From: JAGQOZ01 sp041399205
GTDB taxonomy: Bacteria; Planctomycetota; Planctomycetia; Pirellulales; Pirellulaceae
Direction of reading: 5' to 3'
NCBI GenBank assembly: GCA_041399205.1
Contig: JAWKTK010000040.1
Location: forward strand, 1-26,113
Length of the DNA: 26,113 bases
Shown here: one piece after another, positions 25,372-26,113 of the stretch
How the letters are laid out: each line of letters starts with the position of its first letter
How positions within the stretch are numbered: position 1 is the first letter of the stretch
Program-made: the position numbers and the translations under genes
The notes under the pieces: model-generated
Told to the model about the DNA's origin: nothing
The model's input: only the letters and a program-made list of their open reading frames with translations
Database searches by the model: none

Positions 25372-26113
25372 ATGGCCTCGCAAACCTTTTCGCTCATCGA
25401 CCAAGCCACCAACACGCACGCGAAACCTCAGCATTGGAAGAATCTGGGTTCCGCCGGCGCGTCCATGGAATTTCGTCGCCTGCAAGGCGGGCTGTCGGAC
25501 GGAGTGGACGTGCTGGAAATTGACAACGGTGCATTTCGCTTCGTTCTCGTGCCGACTCGAGGCATGGGAATTTGGAAAGCTTGGTCCGAAGGCGTGGAAC
25601 TAGGTTGGCAAAGTCCGGTTCCAGGACCGGTACATCCGAAGTACGTTCCCTTGACGGAACCATCCGGGCTTGGCTGGCTGGACGGTTTTGACGAACTCCT
25701 GTGTCGTTGCGGGCTGATCAGCAACGGTGCGCCCGAATTCGGCGAAAACGGCCAACTGGTTTATCCGCTGCATGGTCAGATTGCCAATCGTCCAGCTCGC
25801 AAGCTGGATGTCCACATCGATGGCAACGAAATTTCGGTGGTAGGCGTAGTAGAAGAAATTCGTTTTCACTTTGCCAAGCTGCGTTTGACCACCACCGTGA
25901 AAACTCGTTTTGGAGAATCGGGCATTCGTATTCATGACGAAATTGAAAATCTGTCAGCATCGGACGCGGAAATTCAAATGCTGTATCACATCAACTTTGG
26001 TGCTCCGTTTCTGAACGCGGGCAGCGAACTTCGACTTCCCTACAAGAAATTGGTACCCAGAAACGATTGGTCGGCGGAAGGAATTGGCCATTGGTCTACA
26101 TACACGGAACCGA
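25372..26113 (+). CDS. DUF4432 aldose-1-epimerase-like protein (3' end outside window)
   Basis: 247 residues are visible. The protein belongs to the galactose-mutarotase-like superfamily and matches DUF4432: LVPTRGMGIWKAW, GVELGWQSPVPGPVHP, EPSGLGWLDGFDELLCRCGL, SNGAPEFGENGQLVYPLHGQIAN and QMLYHINFGAPFL. The family is a beta-supersandwich thought to bind or interconvert sugars; the conserved His (LHG) and acidic residues of the pocket are present, but the reaction for this subgroup is not established. ATG 25372 has AGGAG 9 bases upstream. No signal peptide is seen, so it is cytoplasmic, unlike its upstream neighbour. The 90-base gap to the upstream stop has no clear terminator. Confidence 0.88.
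   Translation, partial: MASQTFSLIDQATNTHAKPQHWKNLGSAGASMEFRRLQGGLSDGVDVLEIDNGAFRFVLVPTRGMGIWKAWSEGVELGWQSPVPGPVHPKYVPLTEPSGLGWLDGFDELLCRCGLISNGAPEFGENGQLVYPLHGQIANRPARKLDVHIDGNEISVVGVVEEIRFHFAKLRLTTTVKTRFGESGIRIHDEIENLSASDAEIQMLYHINFGAPFLNAGSELRLPYKKLVPRNDWSAEGIGHWSTYTEP

Overview
The window looks like a chromosomal stretch of a planctomycete, most likely of the Pirellulaceae/Pirellulales type. The evidence is the mixture of protein signatures: N-terminal LEPR-XLL motifs on giant surface proteins, PEP-CTERM tails (VPEP + hydrophobic stretch + Arg/Lys cluster), C-terminal dockerin-like calcium loops of the type D-x-N-x-D-G-x-F-N-S-S/T-D, a planctomycete-style pentapeptide super-repeat protein, and a CotH-kinase/lamin-tail surface protein. 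Base composition is moderate by eye (about half G+C). No RNA gene, IS element, integrase, CRISPR array or phage gene was seen.

Layout. 1-1685 (minus): an ABC exporter pair of the LolD/MacB type, with the permease cut by the window edge. 2060-2730 (plus): a broken discoidin-like PEP-CTERM gene, closed by a strong terminator. 3043-4575 (plus): a secreted DUF2961/GH172 protein, convergent with a Tet-type MFS efflux pump (4593-5822, minus). 6001-7707 (minus): a dockerin + PEP-CTERM protein with two copies of an unrecognised domain. 7990-13061 (plus): a roughly 1,690-residue LEPR-XLL protein (LamG-like, four Big/cadherin-like repeats, lamin tail, chitobiase-C-like, CotH, lamin tail, dockerin) broken by one frameshift. 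13406-14032 (plus): a small PEP-CTERM protein sharing the unrecognised domain. 14178-17285 (minus): a 1,035-residue pentapeptide super-repeat protein with dockerin loops and a variant PEP tail. 17683-19926 (minus): glgB. 20043-20627 (minus): an RNase H-fold protein lacking catalytic acids. 20930-25281 (plus): a roughly 1,450-residue LEPR-XLL metzincin-like protease with inserted lectin-like repeats and clustered frameshifts. 25372 to the edge (plus): a DUF4432 aldose-epimerase-like protein.

How the parts relate. Six of the loci (about 16 kb) encode secreted or surface proteins built from a shared kit of modules. Two export/anchoring styles appear and are not mixed: signal peptide + PEP-CTERM (four genes) and LEPR-XLL (two genes, no PEP tail). 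The same dockerin-like module caps four otherwise unrelated proteins across both styles. The carbohydrate-related genes (GH172-like, glgB, DUF4432) do not form an operon. The most unusual feature is domain insertion in the 20.9-25.3 kb gene: one 175-residue repeat, in a circularly permuted register, splits the metalloprotease domain, and two tandem copies appear to split a PPC-like domain further on. Single-base frameshifts, mostly in or beside homopolymers, occur only in three of the surface-protein genes; sequencing error and true decay cannot be told apart from the sequence alone.
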